Origin: Corynebacterium tuberculostearicum
Lineage (GTDB): Bacteria; Actinomycetota; Actinomycetes; Mycobacteriales; Mycobacteriaceae
Length of the DNA: 64,000 bases
Direction of reading: 5' to 3'
NCBI RefSeq assembly: GCF_013408445.1
Contig: NZ_JACBZL010000001.1
Span: 310,001-374,000 of the forward strand
A model generated the notes under the pieces. The model was not told the DNA's origin, made no database searches, and saw nothing but the letters and a program-made list of their open reading frames with translations. Made by a program: the position numbers and the translations under genes. Shown here piece by piece: positions 20,734 to 29,249 of this stretch; position 1 is the stretch's first letter, and each line of letters opens with the position of its first letter.

Positions 20734-21426
20734 ATGCGTTTAGTAATCGCCCGATGCTCAGTAGATTACGTGGGCCGCTTAGATGCCCACCTGCCGATGG
20801 CAGACCGCCTGCTCATCGTCAAAGCGGACGGTTCCGTGTCCGTGCATGCCGACGACCGCGCTTATAAGCCGCTCAATTGGATGACACCTCCTTGCACCTT
20901 GAAGGAGTCCGCGATTGAGGACCTCGACGGTGAGGACACAGGCGAGGTCTTGTGGTTGGTGGAAAACCCCAAGGGCGAGCAGTTGCGCATCACCATTGCC
21001 GAGATTCACGAAGAAATCTCCTATGACATGGGCGAGGACCCCGGCCTAGTCAAAGATGGCGTCGAGGCTCACCTACAAGAGCTCTTGGCAGACCAGATCG
21101 ATACCTTGGGCGAGCGCTACACCCTGGTGCGCCGCGAATATCCCACCGCCATCGGCCCCGTGGACATTATGGCGAAGGATGAGAACAATAATAACGTCGC
21201 CATCGAGGTAAAGCGCCGCGGTGGCATTGATGGCGTAGAGCAGCTGACACGGTACCTGGAGCTGCTTAACCGCGATGAGCTTCTCGCCCCTGTGTCCGGT
21301 GTATTCGCCGCCCAGGAAATCAAGCCGCAGGCACGTACCTTGGCTGAGGACCGCGGCATTCGTTGCGTTGTACTGGACTACCAGGAGCTGCGTGGGCTCG
21401 AGTCGAATGAATTGCGGCTGTTCTAA
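20734..21426 (+). CDS. nucS: Endonuclease NucS (EndoMS), mismatch-specific
   Basis: The 230-residue protein has the N-terminal dimerisation/DNA-binding domain and a C-terminal RecB-like nuclease with GPVDIMAKD and [18 protein letters not shown], giving the D-ExK active site and the following QxxRY. NucS cuts both strands at mismatches and replaces MutS/MutL in most actinobacteria. The chain ends in NELRLF, a likely beta-clamp-binding tail. It overlaps the next gene by one base. Confidence 0.94.
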   Translation: MRLVIARCSVDYVGRLDAHLPMADRLLIVKADGSVSVHADDRAYKPLNWMTPPCTLKESAIEDLDGEDTGEVLWLVENPKGEQLRITIAEIHEEISYDMGEDPGLVKDGVEAHLQELLADQIDTLGERYTLVRREYPTAIGPVDIMAKDENNNNVAIEVKRRGGIDGVEQLTRYLELLNRDELLAPVSGVFAAQEIKPQARTLAEDRGIRCVVLDYQELRGLESNELRLF

Positions 21427-21710
21427 TGCCGCGGCGAAATAGGCGCAAACCCGTAGAGATCCGATCCCTGCCTAAGGACGGCTCAACCTTCCTAGGCTCG
21501 CAAACGGTCGAGGGACCAAGTTGGACTCATGGCGAGCCCTATGTCATGCGGCATATCGGCTCTGCTCGTGCCCAGAAGTATTACGTCTGCCCGGGGTGTA
21601 ACCAGAACATCCCACCCGGGGTGGCACACATCGTTGCCTGGCCGCGGGACGTGGGCCGCCAGGGCGACGATCGCCGGCACTGGCACCGCCACTGCTGGGA
21701 GCGTAGGTAG
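21426..21710 (+). CDS. Small conserved protein with a treble-clef/HNH-like Cys-His pattern
   Basis: The 94-residue protein starts in a TAATG overlap with nucS. Its C-terminal half has CPGCNQNIPPGVAHIVAW and WHRHCWERR, a CxxC...H...HxxC-type arrangement that could bind zinc as in HNH-like treble clefs. The N-terminus is basic (MPRRNRRKP). I recall similar small proteins beside nucS in other actinobacteria, often labelled ATP/GTP-binding, but no P-loop is present. Function is unknown; the tight coupling suggests a role with NucS. Confidence 0.75.
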   Translation: MPRRNRRKPVEIRSLPKDGSTFLGSQTVEGPSWTHGEPYVMRHIGSARAQKYYVCPGCNQNIPPGVAHIVAWPRDVGRQGDDRRHWHRHCWERR

Positions 21711-21720
21711 ACTAGCGGGC

Positions 21721-22029
21721 ATGATTGTTGCATTTTCTGTAGCCCCTGCGGTGGTCAATAATGACTCCCAAGAAATGGCCGATGCTGTGTCCGAGGCCGT
21801 GCGCGTGGTCCGCGAATCCGGCCTGCCCAACGAGACCAATGCCATGTTCACCTTGCTCGAAGGCGAATGGGACGAGGTCTTTGACACGATTAAGAAGGCC
21901 ACCGATGCAGTGCGTGCGGTTTCCCCGCGCACCTCTTTGGTGGTTAAGGCCGATATTCGCGAAGGCGTAACTAACCAGCTAACGGACAAGGTAGATGCGG
22001 TTAACCGCCGCCTTGCAAAGGAGGACTAG
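21721..22029 (+). CDS. MTH1187/YkoF-like thiamine-binding family protein
   Basis: The 102-residue protein has the compact ferredoxin-like pattern of the MTH1187 family: MIVAFSVAPAV, NAMFTLLEGEWDEVFDTIKKA and SLVVKADIREG. Members bind thiamine or related molecules. The ATG at 21721 is supported by a TAGACT -10 box at 21708-21713, seven bases upstream, giving a leaderless start. It abuts the next gene without a gap. Confidence 0.82.
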   Translation: MIVAFSVAPAVVNNDSQEMADAVSEAVRVVRESGLPNETNAMFTLLEGEWDEVFDTIKKATDAVRAVSPRTSLVVKADIREGVTNQLTDKVDAVNRRLAKED

Positions 22030-22956
22030 ATGACTTCACCAAATGATGCTTATGTAGGAGGAGCGCTCGACCTCAGCCAAGTCAAGGCGCGAGCCGAGGC
22101 TCGGCAGAAGGCGCAGGAATCGCCGCAGCCAGGTGCCGGCGGCGTCCAGCCCTTCTTCGCGGTAACCGAGGCCAACTTCGACCAAGATGTGGTTCGCCGG
22201 TCTACGGAAGTTCCGGTCGTGGTCCTCATCGGTACTGCTCGCTCTACCCAGTCAGAGCAGTTGAAGACTGACCTTGCGGATTTGGCCGCGCAAGGAAACT
22301 TGAGCTTCTTGGTTGCTTACGTGGATGCGGATGCTACTCCCCAGGTTGCGCAGGCCTTTGGCGTTAAGAACCTGCCTACAGTCGTGGCATTGGGTGCTGG
22401 ACAGCCGCTGACCAATTTTGAGGGGGCGCAACCTAAAGAAGCCCTACAGCAATGGGTAGATACCCTAGTGCAGAATGTCGGCCCACAGCTGAAGGGCCTG
22501 CAAGGCAATGAGGCATCGGAGCAGCCACAGGAGGAAGAAGAGGATCCGCGGCTCCAGGAAGCAGAAAGCTTCTTGAACGCCGGCGACTTTGATGGGGCGC
22601 TCAACGTCTACAACTCCATCTTGGAATCCGAGCCCGATAATGTGCAGATCAAACAGGCGCGCGACACCACAGTCTTGCTCCAGCGCCTCGATCCTGCCAA
22701 CCAGACCGAGGACCCGATTGCGGCCGCGGAAGGGGATAAAGGGGACGTCGATAAGCAAATGCGAGCTGCCGACGCCGAAGTGGTTGCCGGCGCCCCAGAA
22801 AAGGCCTTTGATCGCCTCATCGAGACGATGAAGACAACGGCAGGCGATGAGAAAGCACGCGTTCGCGAGCGCTTGCTGGAGCTCTTCGGGCTCTTTGAGG
22901 GCAATGACCCGCGCGTGATGGAAGCTCGCACCAAGCTGGCGAGTGCCCTGTACTAG
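22030..22956 (+). CDS. Thioredoxin-fold/TPR protein (YbbN/CnoX-like) lacking redox cysteines
   Basis: The 308-residue protein has a thioredoxin-like domain (about residues 42-150, with VKNLPTVVALGAGQ matching the cis-Pro region) and a C-terminal helical TPR region from about residue 175. The usual CxxC is replaced by TARSTQS and the whole protein has no cysteine. By analogy to YbbN/CnoX it may act as a holdase-type co-chaperone. It starts on the base after the previous stop. Confidence 0.82.
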   Translation: MTSPNDAYVGGALDLSQVKARAEARQKAQESPQPGAGGVQPFFAVTEANFDQDVVRRSTEVPVVVLIGTARSTQSEQLKTDLADLAAQGNLSFLVAYVDADATPQVAQAFGVKNLPTVVALGAGQPLTNFEGAQPKEALQQWVDTLVQNVGPQLKGLQGNEASEQPQEEEEDPRLQEAESFLNAGDFDGALNVYNSILESEPDNVQIKQARDTTVLLQRLDPANQTEDPIAAAEGDKGDVDKQMRAADAEVVAGAPEKAFDRLIETMKTTAGDEKARVRERLLELFGLFEGNDPRVMEARTKLASALY

Positions 22957-22975
22957 CTTGGGTAGGATGGGAAGC

Positions 22976-23368
22976 ATGACTTCAGTGCTTTTCCTGTGTA
23001 ATACAAATCGCGGCAAGTCGCAGATGGCTGCGGCACTAGCCGCCAAGCATGCGCCTGACTGGGATATTTACTCGGCTGGGGTGCAAACTACCCCGGAGCA
23101 CACCCAGCAGGGCATCAATCAAGAAGCTAAAGCTTCCCTCGCGAAGGTGGGCGCAGAAATGACTGGTACCCCTGCTCTAGTGGATCCTCACCTGGCTGCC
23201 GCTGTCGACCACGTCATTGTAGTAGGTGATGCGAAATATGAGGGGCCAGCGCAGCGGTGGGACATCGAGGATCCTTCACTGCGTGGTTTGGAGGGCGAAG
23301 AGCGCATGGATGCGCTTCGCGATGACATCGAAGCGCGCGTGGTGGAGTTCCTACGCGCGCAGCGATAG
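22976..23368 (+). CDS. Low-molecular-weight phosphatase family protein, arsenate-reductase-like
   Basis: The 130-residue protein has the P-loop LFLCNTNRGKSQMAAAL and the EDPSLRG-like general acid region. The family Cys-x5-Arg-Ser is here Cys-x5-Lys-Ser, which I recall from the mycothiol-dependent ArsC of C. glutamicum. It may reduce arsenate through mycothiol/mycoredoxin; a phosphatase role is the alternative. The ATG at 22976 follows TAGGAT (22963-22968) by seven bases. It converges on glgB with a five-base gap. Confidence 0.78.
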   Translation: MTSVLFLCNTNRGKSQMAAALAAKHAPDWDIYSAGVQTTPEHTQQGINQEAKASLAKVGAEMTGTPALVDPHLAAAVDHVIVVGDAKYEGPAQRWDIEDPSLRGLEGEERMDALRDDIEARVVEFLRAQR

Positions 23369-23373
23369 GCGTT

Positions 23374-25491
23374 TTATTTCTCCAGTACGTACCACTGCAC
23401 CGAGTTAGCCGGTAGGTGAAGCGTGGCGGAGTTCTCCGCCACGTGAATGTGCTGGGGAAGTGGGTTCCCAGCGCCTTCGTAGACGGCGTCATCGGTGTTG
23501 AGTACCATCTGCCATTCGCCGTCCTGTGGAACCCAGAGGCCATAGTTGGGGATGGAAGAGCCAGAAAGGTTGCACACGGCGAGTAGCGCGGAGCCGTCCG
23601 CACCGTAGCGGACGTAACCCAGCACGTTATTCGTCGAGTCATCGGCCTTGACCCATTGGAAGCCGTCTTGGCTGAAATCCTGGCTCCACAAAGCTGGGGT
23701 GTCGCGGTAGATGAGGTTGATATCGCGCACGAGGCGCTTAATGCCCTGGTGCCATTCGCTACCCCAACCGTCGAGGTTGCTCCAGTCCACGGAATGCTCC
23801 TCGGACCACTCGGTGGTTTGGCCAAATTCTTGGCCCATGAAGAGCAGATTCTTGCCGGGGTGGGAGAACATGTAGCCATATAGAGCGCGGAGGCCGGCGG
23901 CCTTATTCCAGTCGTCGCCAGGCATGCGCTCCCACAGCGAGCCTTTACCGTGCACAACTTCGTCGTGGCTAAACGGCAACACGTAGCGCTCGGAGTAAGC
24001 ATAGACCATGGAGAAGGTGAGCTCGCCGTGGTGATAGGAACGGTGAATGGGCTCGTGCTTGAAGTACTCCAGGGTGTCATTCATCCAGCCCATGTTCCAC
24101 TTCAGGGAAAAGCCCAACCCGTTTTCGGAAGTAGGAGCGGTAACTCCCGGCCAGGAAGTGGATTCCTCGGCAATGGTAAGTACGCCAGGATGGGTGCGGT
24201 TGAGGGTGGCGTTGGTTTCCTGCAGGAATTGCACGGCCTCGAGGTTCTCGCGGCCGCCATATTGGTTGGGTAGCCACTCATCGCGGGAATAGTCCAGGTA
24301 GAGCATGGAGGCGACGGCGTCTACGCGCAGGCCGTCGATATGGAACTCTTCGGCCCAGTATAGGGCGTTGGCTACGAGGAAATTGCGGACCTCATTGCGG
24401 CCGAAGTCAAAGACATAGGTGCCCCAATCGGACTGCTCGCCGCGGCGGGGATCGGGGTGCTCGTAGAGAGCCTGACCGTCAAAGCGACCAAGAGCCCAAT
24501 CATCCTTGGGGAAGTGTGCTGGCACCCAGTCCACGATGACGCCGATGCCATTCTCGTGCAGGGCATTGACCAGCTCTCGGAATTCATCCGGCGAGCCCCA
24601 ACGCGCAGACGGGGAGTAGTAGCCAGAGACTTGGTATCCCCAAGACCCGCCGAAGGGGTGCTCGGCTACGGGCAAGAGCTCGACGTGGGTGAAGCCGTGC
24701 TCCTTGAGATAAGGGATGAGCTCCTCGCGAAGGCGGTTGTAGTTGGCGCCAACCTTCCACGAGCCGACGTGCACCTCATAGATGCTCATGGGGACATCGA
24801 GGTTTCCGGTGCGCTTGTCCATCCAAGCAGAATCGGACCAGGCGAATCTGGTGGAATCCACGATCGAGTCCGTCTCCGGCGGGCACGCGGTGCGCTTGGC
24901 TAGGGGATCGGCCTTGTCTTTGCGGCCCTCGTGGCTAAAGATGGCGAACTTATAGTGCTCGCCAGCACCGATACCGGGAACAAAGACCTCCCACACACCA
25001 GTAGAACCGAGTGAACGCATCGGATACTGGGTGGGGTTCCAGCCACAGAAATCGCCCACGACGGCAACTCCCCGGGCATTGGGTGCCCATACGGCAAAGG
25101 AGACGCCGGAAACGGTACCCATCTCGGTGTCATAGGAACGCAGGTTGGCGCCGAGGACATCCCAGAGGCGCTCGTGGCGGCCTTCGCCAATCAGGTGCAG
25201 ATCCAGCGAGCCCACCGTGGGAAGGAAGTGGTATCCATCGGCCACGGTGCGGGTAGGGGCCTTGGGGTAGCTGATCTCTAGGCGGTAATCGCAGTTATCG
25301 CCAATTTCCGCCTCCCAGATGTCATCGCCGACCAAATCCATGGACACGGATTGCGTGGGAGTGTGCAGCTGCACCTCGGTAGCGCCTGGTTGGCGGGTGC
25401 GGACGGTACCTTCGTGCCAACCGTAGAAACCGTGCGGGTCATGGTGGCGGCAGTCATTGAGGCGAGCGAGATCAGCGGCCGGGATAGTCAT
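23374..25491 (-). CDS. glgB: 1,4-alpha-glucan branching enzyme
   Basis: The 705-residue GH13 enzyme forms alpha-1,6 branches. Order of parts: N-terminal glycogen-debranching/CBM48-type beta domain, then catalytic barrel with HFPKDDWAL, DGLRVDAVASMLYLDY (nucleophile Asp), TIAEESTSWPG (acid/base Glu) and PFSHDEVVHGKGS, and a C-terminal beta domain. A TACTCT -10 box (25498-25503) six bases before the ATG suggests its own leaderless start, although it also lies 44 bases behind glgE on the same strand. Confidence 0.95.
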   Translation of the reverse strand: MTIPAADLARLNDCRHHDPHGFYGWHEGTVRTRQPGATEVQLHTPTQSVSMDLVGDDIWEAEIGDNCDYRLEISYPKAPTRTVADGYHFLPTVGSLDLHLIGEGRHERLWDVLGANLRSYDTEMGTVSGVSFAVWAPNARGVAVVGDFCGWNPTQYPMRSLGSTGVWEVFVPGIGAGEHYKFAIFSHEGRKDKADPLAKRTACPPETDSIVDSTRFAWSDSAWMDKRTGNLDVPMSIYEVHVGSWKVGANYNRLREELIPYLKEHGFTHVELLPVAEHPFGGSWGYQVSGYYSPSARWGSPDEFRELVNALHENGIGVIVDWVPAHFPKDDWALGRFDGQALYEHPDPRRGEQSDWGTYVFDFGRNEVRNFLVANALYWAEEFHIDGLRVDAVASMLYLDYSRDEWLPNQYGGRENLEAVQFLQETNATLNRTHPGVLTIAEESTSWPGVTAPTSENGLGFSLKWNMGWMNDTLEYFKHEPIHRSYHHGELTFSMVYAYSERYVLPFSHDEVVHGKGSLWERMPGDDWNKAAGLRALYGYMFSHPGKNLLFMGQEFGQTTEWSEEHSVDWSNLDGWGSEWHQGIKRLVRDINLIYRDTPALWSQDFSQDGFQWVKADDSTNNVLGYVRYGADGSALLAVCNLSGSSIPNYGLWVPQDGEWQMVLNTDDAVYEGAGNPLPQHIHVAENSATLHLPANSVQWYVLEK

Positions 25492-25535
25492 ACAATCAGA
25501 GTACCTAGTTCGAGTGCGGTCCGGTGGGCGAATGT

Positions 25536-27545
25536 TTACGGGCGATAGTCGCTAACTACGCGCCAGGTGAGCTGTTCCTGGAGGGCGTGGTCGGCAGGGG
25601 GAAGGACGAAGACATGGGCGACGTCGCGAAGCGGCTCTAGGCGCACAAAGTTGCGCTCGGACCAGTGGTAAGCAGAGCCGGTAATCGTGTCCTGGACGGT
25701 ATAGGACTCGCCGGAGTGGCGGCCGATAGCCTGCATGTCTACCGTGACGGTGGCTTCCTGTGCATTGCGTGGATCCAGGTTGACCACAACGAGGACTACG
25801 TTGCCGGAGGCTGGATCCGCCTTGGAATAGGCAATGATGGCTTCGTTATCGGTGTCATGGAACCGCAGGGTGCGCAATTGCTGCAAAGCGGGATTATCGC
25901 GGCGGATCTGGTTAAGCAGCCGGATATAGGACTCAAGGGAATCTCCCGACGCAGCCGCCGCCGCAAAATCGCGCGGGCGCAGTTCGTACTTCTCAGAGTC
26001 GAGGTATTCCTCAGAACCTGGGGCTACCGGGGTGTGCTCGTAGAGTTCAAAGCCAGAGTACACGCCCCATAGAGGCGACATGGTGGCGGCTAGGACAGCG
26101 CGAATGGCGAACATGGCGCGCCCGCCGGTCTGCAGGGACTCGTGCAGGATATCCGGGGTATTAACAAAGAGGTTGGGGCGGCAGATATCTGCTTGGTCGA
26201 CGTGCATCTGGCCAAATTGGGTGAGCTCGTGCTTGGAGGTTTGCCAGGTGAAATAGGTATAGGACTGGGAAAAACCCGCCTTCGCTAGACCGAAGAGGCG
26301 AGGGGCGCGGGTAAAGGCCTCTGCCAAGAAGATGACGTCCGGATGGGTGGCATGTACGCGGGTAATTAGCCAATCCCAAAAGTTTGCCGGCTTGGTGTGC
26401 GGGTTATCCACGCGGAATGTACTTACACCGGCTTCCACCCAAATCATTAAGGTCTCATAGATCTCGTGGTAGATGGCATCAGGAGCGTTATCGAAGTTAA
26501 GTGGATAAATATCCTGATATTTCTTCGGCGGGTTCTCGGCGTAGGCGATGGTGCCATCTGGAAGAACGGTGAAAAATTCTGGGTGGCTCTTCGCCCACGG
26601 ATGGTCGGGCGATGCTTGAAGAGCAAAATCGAGTGCTACTTCCAGCCCGAGTTCCTGGGCGCGGGAGACCAGTTTCTTAAAATCCTCCATGGTGCCCAGG
26701 TCCGGATGGGTGGTGGAGTGGTCCTGGATGGCCCAGGGGCTTCCCACATCGCCGGGCTCGGCAACGACGGAGTTATTCTTTCCCTTTCGGTGCACCTTGC
26801 CGATGGGATGGATGGGCGGAAAGTACACCGTATCGAAGCCCATATCGGCCACCCGCTCCAGTGCCTTGGCAGTGGTAGCAAAAGTGCCGTGGACTGGATT
26901 TCCCTCTTCATCCCAGCCTCCCGTGGAGCGAGGAAAGAGCTCGTACCACGAGTTATATAGTGCGGCCGGGCGCTCCACATATACCTCGTGGATTGCGCCC
27001 TCCACCAGCAGGTCGCGCAGGGGATGCGAGTGCAGGATGCCTGCTACCTCCTCCGAGAGCGCTACCTGCACGCGCTTATCGACGTCCAAGGACTCATCCT
27101 CCAAGTCCCGAGCGGCCGAAAAGAGCGGTTCCACCACATCCGACGGGGTTTGCAGCGCCGCGCGAGAAAACAACTCTGCGCCATGCTGCAGGTCATTGGC
27201 CAGCTCAGCAGCGGATTGCCCGGCCGCCATCTTCTTGGTTACCGCGTTCTTCCAGGTGGCGATGGGATCGGACCAGGCGTCGACGCGGAAGTACCAGGTT
27301 CCTTGGGTGCCCGGGGTAAATACGCCGTGCACGCGATCCTGATCATCGGGATCAACCTGCATGGTGACCGAGGAGGTAGCCGTGGTCCGTGCCGCCCACG
27401 CAGACAGGGTTGCCGAGACCGCATCGTGGCCCTCGCGCCAGACGAGGGCGGTGACAGGAATTACCTCGCCTACAACTGCTTTGGAGGCTACAGAACCGGC
27501 GGAGATAAGTGGGCGGACATCGTCAATACCAAGGCGAGTAGTCAT
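25536..27545 (-). CDS. glgE: Alpha-1,4-glucan:maltose-1-phosphate maltosyltransferase
   Basis: The 669-residue GH13 enzyme extends glucans with maltose from maltose-1-phosphate. Features are the N-terminal domain with Ig-like fold, the family stretch YFPPIHPIGKVHRKGKNN, catalytic FRVDNPHTKP (nucleophile Asp) and FLAEAFTRAP (acid/base Glu), and WGVYSGFELYE. The ATG at 27545 is two codons inside the longest frame and is chosen because TAGTCT (27553-27558) lies seven bases upstream. It pairs with glgB in the GlgE glucan pathway; treS and pep2/mak genes are not in the window. Confidence 0.95.
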   Translation of the reverse strand: MTTRLGIDDVRPLISAGSVASKAVVGEVIPVTALVWREGHDAVSATLSAWAARTTATSSVTMQVDPDDQDRVHGVFTPGTQGTWYFRVDAWSDPIATWKNAVTKKMAAGQSAAELANDLQHGAELFSRAALQTPSDVVEPLFSAARDLEDESLDVDKRVQVALSEEVAGILHSHPLRDLLVEGAIHEVYVERPAALYNSWYELFPRSTGGWDEEGNPVHGTFATTAKALERVADMGFDTVYFPPIHPIGKVHRKGKNNSVVAEPGDVGSPWAIQDHSTTHPDLGTMEDFKKLVSRAQELGLEVALDFALQASPDHPWAKSHPEFFTVLPDGTIAYAENPPKKYQDIYPLNFDNAPDAIYHEIYETLMIWVEAGVSTFRVDNPHTKPANFWDWLITRVHATHPDVIFLAEAFTRAPRLFGLAKAGFSQSYTYFTWQTSKHELTQFGQMHVDQADICRPNLFVNTPDILHESLQTGGRAMFAIRAVLAATMSPLWGVYSGFELYEHTPVAPGSEEYLDSEKYELRPRDFAAAAASGDSLESYIRLLNQIRRDNPALQQLRTLRFHDTDNEAIIAYSKADPASGNVVLVVVNLDPRNAQEATVTVDMQAIGRHSGESYTVQDTITGSAYHWSERNFVRLEPLRDVAHVFVLPPADHALQEQLTWRVVSDYRP

Positions 27546-27612
27546 GCCCATAAGACTAATGCAGCTGTGTCAATTTCACCGGGCAAAGAACAAATCAGAC
27601 ACAATGGAAGGC

Positions 27613-28425
27613 GTGAACGACGTAACTCCCACTGATCAAGATTGGCTCGTAGATTTTCGCGGCGTCGAGCTGCGCCGCGGCGGCAAGACCCTCGTCGGGC
27701 CCGTGGACTGGCAAGTAGAGCTCGATGAGCGCTGGGTCATTATTGGCCCCAATGGCGCGGGCAAGACCTCGCTGGTGCGCATGGCTGCGGCCGAAGAGTT
27801 CCCCTCGAAAGGCACCGCCTTTTTGATGGGGGAGCAAATCGGCAAAACCGACATGCGCGATCTGCGCGCGCTTATTGGCATCTCCTCCGCGGCGGTGCAA
27901 TCGCGGATTCCGGACACTGAGCGCGTGGACGATCTAGTTGTCTCCGCTGGCTACGCAGTGCTAGGCCGCTGGCGCGAAGAATACCAGGACATGGATTTCT
28001 CCCGCGCGGATGACATCTTGGCCCAAGTTGGCGCCACCCACCTCAAAGAGCGCACCTGGGGGACCCTGTCTGAGGGAGAAAAGAAGCGCGTCGTCCTCGC
28101 TCGCGCACTCATGTCTAACCCGGAGTTGCTCATTCTCGATGAGCCGTCCGCCGGAATGGACCTGGGAGGCCGCGAAGACCTGGTGGGATACCTTGGCAAT
28201 CTAGCTATGGATCCCGATGCCCCAGCGATTGTCATGATCACCCACCACGTGGAGGAGATCCCCTATGGCTTCACCCACGCCATGCTGTTGGATGAGGGTA
28301 AAGTTGTGGCAAAAGGACTGATTAATTCCGTCCTCACCTCCGAAAACCTGACTCGCGCCTTCCACCAGCCCATTCAGGTGGACCGCATTGGACAGCGATA
28401 CTTCGCCCGCCGAGCTTCTCTATGA
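27613..28425 (+). CDS. ABC transporter-type ATP-binding protein (standalone)
   Basis: The 270-residue protein has Walker A GPNGAGKTS near residue 49, signature LSEGEKKRV, Walker B LLILDEPSAGMD and switch His in ITHHVEEIP. No permease is adjacent, so it may be a ModF/YlmA-like ATPase acting alone or with distant partners. Start choice is open: a GTG at 27613 (used here, with CACAAT seven bases upstream) or an ATG at 27604. It diverges from glgE and its stop overlaps the next start (ATGA). Confidence 0.85.
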   Translation: MNDVTPTDQDWLVDFRGVELRRGGKTLVGPVDWQVELDERWVIIGPNGAGKTSLVRMAAAEEFPSKGTAFLMGEQIGKTDMRDLRALIGISSAAVQSRIPDTERVDDLVVSAGYAVLGRWREEYQDMDFSRADDILAQVGATHLKERTWGTLSEGEKKRVVLARALMSNPELLILDEPSAGMDLGGREDLVGYLGNLAMDPDAPAIVMITHHVEEIPYGFTHAMLLDEGKVVAKGLINSVLTSENLTRAFHQPIQVDRIGQRYFARRASL

Positions 28426-29249
28426 CCAATCCTTTTCATGACCGTCTCGATGCCATTGACGCCAGCGATACCACCGGCTTCCACGGTGGGCGCCTGGCGG
28501 CAACCGTCCTGCTCCTGCGGGACGGCGCTGACGGTCTTGAAGTGTGGGTACAAGAGCGCGTCCACACCATGCACAACTACCCGGGGCATTCAGTCTTTCC
28601 GGGTGGCGGTGTAGACCCGCGCGACTTTCCACCGCGTTCCTGGGACTCGGGCGAGCTATGGGCCGGAAAGTCTGTCATCTCCTTGGCGCGCCGGATGGGC
28701 GTGACCAAGTACAAAGCCCACGCCCTTGTTTTCGCCGCTGCCCGCGAGCTCTTCGAGGAGGCCGGCACCCTTCTCGCCATCCGCGAGGACGGCATCGTCT
28801 CCAATGCGCGGCGCTATCACAAGGAGCGAAAGCTCCTCGAAAACCACACCATTTCCTTTACCGAATTCCTCAGCAATAACGGAATGCGCGTCGACGCCGA
28901 TATGCTCCTTCCTTGGGCGCGTTGGGTAGGAAAGGGGAAAAGCCATTGGTTCGACACCTTCTTCTTCGTTGGGGTGTTGCCCTCCGGCCAAGAACCCGAT
29001 GGGGATACCGATGAAGCAGACGATGCCGGATGGTTCTCCCCGCAGCTCATCCTGGACGGCTGGCGCGCCGGGCTGGTGCGCCTTGTCATCCCCACGTGGG
29101 CACAGATGCAAAGGCTGAGCAAGTATTCCTCCGTACAAGAGGTCATAGAAGACGCGTCCTTTTCGGACCTGCGCCCCGTCATTGGGGATCCACGCGAAGA
29201 TCCCCGTTACCGCGAATTCTTTTCCACCACCCCTTTAGACCGAATATGA
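28422..29249 (+). CDS. NUDIX hydrolase with insertion in the NUDIX box
   Basis: The 275-residue protein has VFPGGGVDPRDFP and, about 45 residues later, ARELFEEAGTLLA. Together they form the GX5EX7REUXEEXGU box with a large insertion between the Gly part and the REXXEEAG part, as in NUDT7/NUDT19-like proteins. Those cleave CoA or related nucleoside diphosphates, but the substrate here is unknown. It overlaps both neighbours by four bases (ATGA), forming a tight three-gene unit. Confidence 0.85.
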   Translation: MTNPFHDRLDAIDASDTTGFHGGRLAATVLLLRDGADGLEVWVQERVHTMHNYPGHSVFPGGGVDPRDFPPRSWDSGELWAGKSVISLARRMGVTKYKAHALVFAAARELFEEAGTLLAIREDGIVSNARRYHKERKLLENHTISFTEFLSNNGMRVDADMLLPWARWVGKGKSHWFDTFFFVGVLPSGQEPDGDTDEADDAGWFSPQLILDGWRAGLVRLVIPTWAQMQRLSKYSSVQEVIEDASFSDLRPVIGDPREDPRYREFFSTTPLDRI

